Shown: positions 5,640 to 6,304 of the stretch, piece by piece
Numbering within the stretch: position 1 is the stretch's first letter
Layout of the letters: every line of letters starts with the position of its first letter
Source: an uncultured Eubacteriales bacterium
GTDB taxonomy: Bacteria > Bacillota > Clostridia > Oscillospirales > Oscillospiraceae
DNA length: 6,304 nucleotides
Assembly (NCBI GenBank): GCA_900554855.1
Contig: USIZ01000083.1
Coordinates: 1 to 6,304 of the forward strand
Direction of reading: 5' to 3'
Notes under the pieces: model-generated
Database searches by the model: none
Told to the model about the DNA's origin: nothing
The model's input: the letters and a program-made list of their open reading frames with translations, nothing else
Position numbers and translations under genes: made by a program

Positions 5640-6026
5640 ATGGAACAGCGACGTTATTCTCATCAGCGTGAGATCATCCTGCGCTGTCTGCGGGGACAGA
5701 AGACCCACCCGACGGCGGACATGATCTATCAGCAGCTGAAACCGGATCACCCAAAGCTGAGCCTTGGCACGGTATACCGCAACTTGAATCAGCTTGCGGA
5801 CTGGGGGGAGATCACCCGGATGCCCTTCCATGTGGAGCGTTACGACGCGGATACTTCACCCCATGCCCATTTCTGCTGTGATGCTTGCGGACGGGTGTTC
5901 GACCTGCCCATGCCTGCGGGCGAGGATATGACCGCCTACTGCGGCGCATATGGCTATGAAATGCATCGGGAGGCGCGGCTGTTTTATGGCGTTTGCCGGG
6001 ACTGCGCACAGAAGGCCAGGGCTTAA
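5640..6026 (+). CDS. perR: Peroxide-responsive Fur-family repressor PerR
   Basis: A 128-residue DNA-binding metalloregulator. The ATG at 5640 has GGAGGGGG seven nt upstream. The N-terminal winged helix includes HPTADMIYQQL (23-33) and recognition helix SLGTVYRNLNQL (41-52). The regulatory metal ligands of B. subtilis PerR (His37, Asp85, His91, His93, Asp104) map to H23, D69, H75, H77 and D88. The Asp at the last position, rather than Glu, is the feature tied to peroxide sensing, so PerR is preferred over Fur or Zur. Structural zinc cysteines are the pairs C80/C83 and C119/C122. It is shorter at the N-terminus than Bacillus PerR by about 14 residues. Oxidation of H23 or H77 would be expected to release DNA. 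The rubrerythrin gene follows 68 bp downstream, a likely target in the same operon. The promoter and operator-like repeat lie upstream. Confidence 0.93.
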   Translation: MEQRRYSHQREIILRCLRGQKTHPTADMIYQQLKPDHPKLSLGTVYRNLNQLADWGEITRMPFHVERYDADTSPHAHFCCDACGRVFDLPMPAGEDMTAYCGAYGYEMHREARLFYGVCRDCAQKARA

Positions 6027-6037
6027 ATAGGGTACCG

Positions 6038-6056
6038 TCAGCGCATAGGGCGCTGA
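6038..6056 (+). repeat. Hairpin between perR and rubrerythrin
   Basis: TCAGCGC (6038-6044) pairs perfectly with GCGCTGA (6050-6056) over a five-base ATAGG loop. No T-run follows, so it is unlikely to be a terminator. An intercistronic hairpin could stabilise the downstream rubrerythrin message and let it accumulate above perR; this role is inferred. Confidence 0.5.
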
Positions 6057-6094
6057 GCCAACCATAAAAGGAAAACGAAAAGGAGTGTTGAAGC

Positions 6095-6304
6095 ATGGAA
6101 CTGAAGGGTTCTAAGACGGAAGCCAACCTGTGGACTGCCTTTGCCGGTGAGTCTCAGGCTCGCAATAAGTACACTTACTTTGCCTCTGCCGCCAAGAAGG
6201 CTGGCTATGAGCAGATCGCCGCTATTTTTGAGGAGACTGCCGGCAATGAGAAGGAGCACGCCAAGCTGTGGTTCAAGGAGCTGGGCGGCATTGGCGACAC
6301 CGCT
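6095..6304 (+). CDS. rbr: Rubrerythrin, N-terminal 70 residues (partial)
   Basis: Non-haem di-iron peroxidase that reduces hydrogen peroxide to water in the cytoplasm of anaerobes, using electrons from rubredoxin-type partners. ATG at 6095 with AAGGAG nine nt upstream; the frame stays open to the window edge. Visible features: FAGESQARNKYTYFA (16-30), supplying di-iron ligand E19, and EETAGNEKEHAKLW (46-59), supplying E52 and H55 of the ExxH motif. These correspond to E20, E53 and H56 of Desulfovibrio rubrerythrin. The remaining ligands and the C-terminal rubredoxin domain would lie outside. Nearly all lysines are AAG and the alanines GCC/GCT, with T-ending Ser and Gly codons more frequent than in the neighbouring genes, which suggests high expression. 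It probably forms an operon with perR and is derepressed by peroxide. Confidence 0.95.
   Translation, partial: MELKGSKTEANLWTAFAGESQARNKYTYFASAAKKAGYEQIAAIFEETAGNEKEHAKLWFKELGGIGDTA

Overview
The window looks like a chromosomal segment from a fairly GC-rich, strictly anaerobic, probably spore-forming member of the Clostridia. An Oscillospiraceae-like genome is my best guess. The reasons are a T-box leader on pheS, the gene order nnr - LolA-like lipoprotein - alr - endoA/mazF that recurs in Firmicutes, and a PerR-rubrerythrin peroxide module typical of anaerobes. Strong AGGAGG-type ribosome binding sites and lipobox signal peptides fit a Gram-positive host. The lineage is inferred from content and was not searched.

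Left part (1-1080): the minus strand carries the first 254 codons of pheS, cut by the window edge. About 280 nt of leader precede it, and this is a complete T-box riboswitch. It has a sigma-A-like promoter, a Stem I whose specifier loop presents UUC (Phe), an antiterminator bulge UGGU matching a tRNA ending in ACCA, and a terminator.

Middle part (1117-5046): a plus-strand cluster is transcribed away from pheS. It contains nnr (bifunctional NAD(P)H-hydrate epimerase/dehydratase), a 198-residue lipoprotein in the position of clostridial GerS / Bacillus YdcC, alr (alanine racemase) and an EndoA/MazF-type RNase. The CopG-like antitoxin that normally sits between alr and endoA is missing. In its place is a 172-bp spacer with two hairpins, an 18-codon mini-ORF and a UACAU pentamer, the known target of Bacillus EndoA. 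A strong hairpin closes the cluster and also serves the convergent gene.

Right part (5060-6304): a minus-strand gene encodes a small lipoprotein whose mature part is six successive 11-residue repeats, like LEA group 3 proteins. Divergent from it is perR, a peroxide-sensing Fur-family repressor with all metal ligands present. It has a near-consensus promoter and an operator-like inverted repeat over the -10. Directly downstream is the start of a rubrerythrin gene, cut by the window edge; the pair forms a likely oxidative-stress operon.

No wholly new system is evident. The points most worth following are the antitoxin-less EndoA with a possible self-cleavage site in its leader, the 11-mer-repeat lipoprotein, and the GerS-position lipoprotein.
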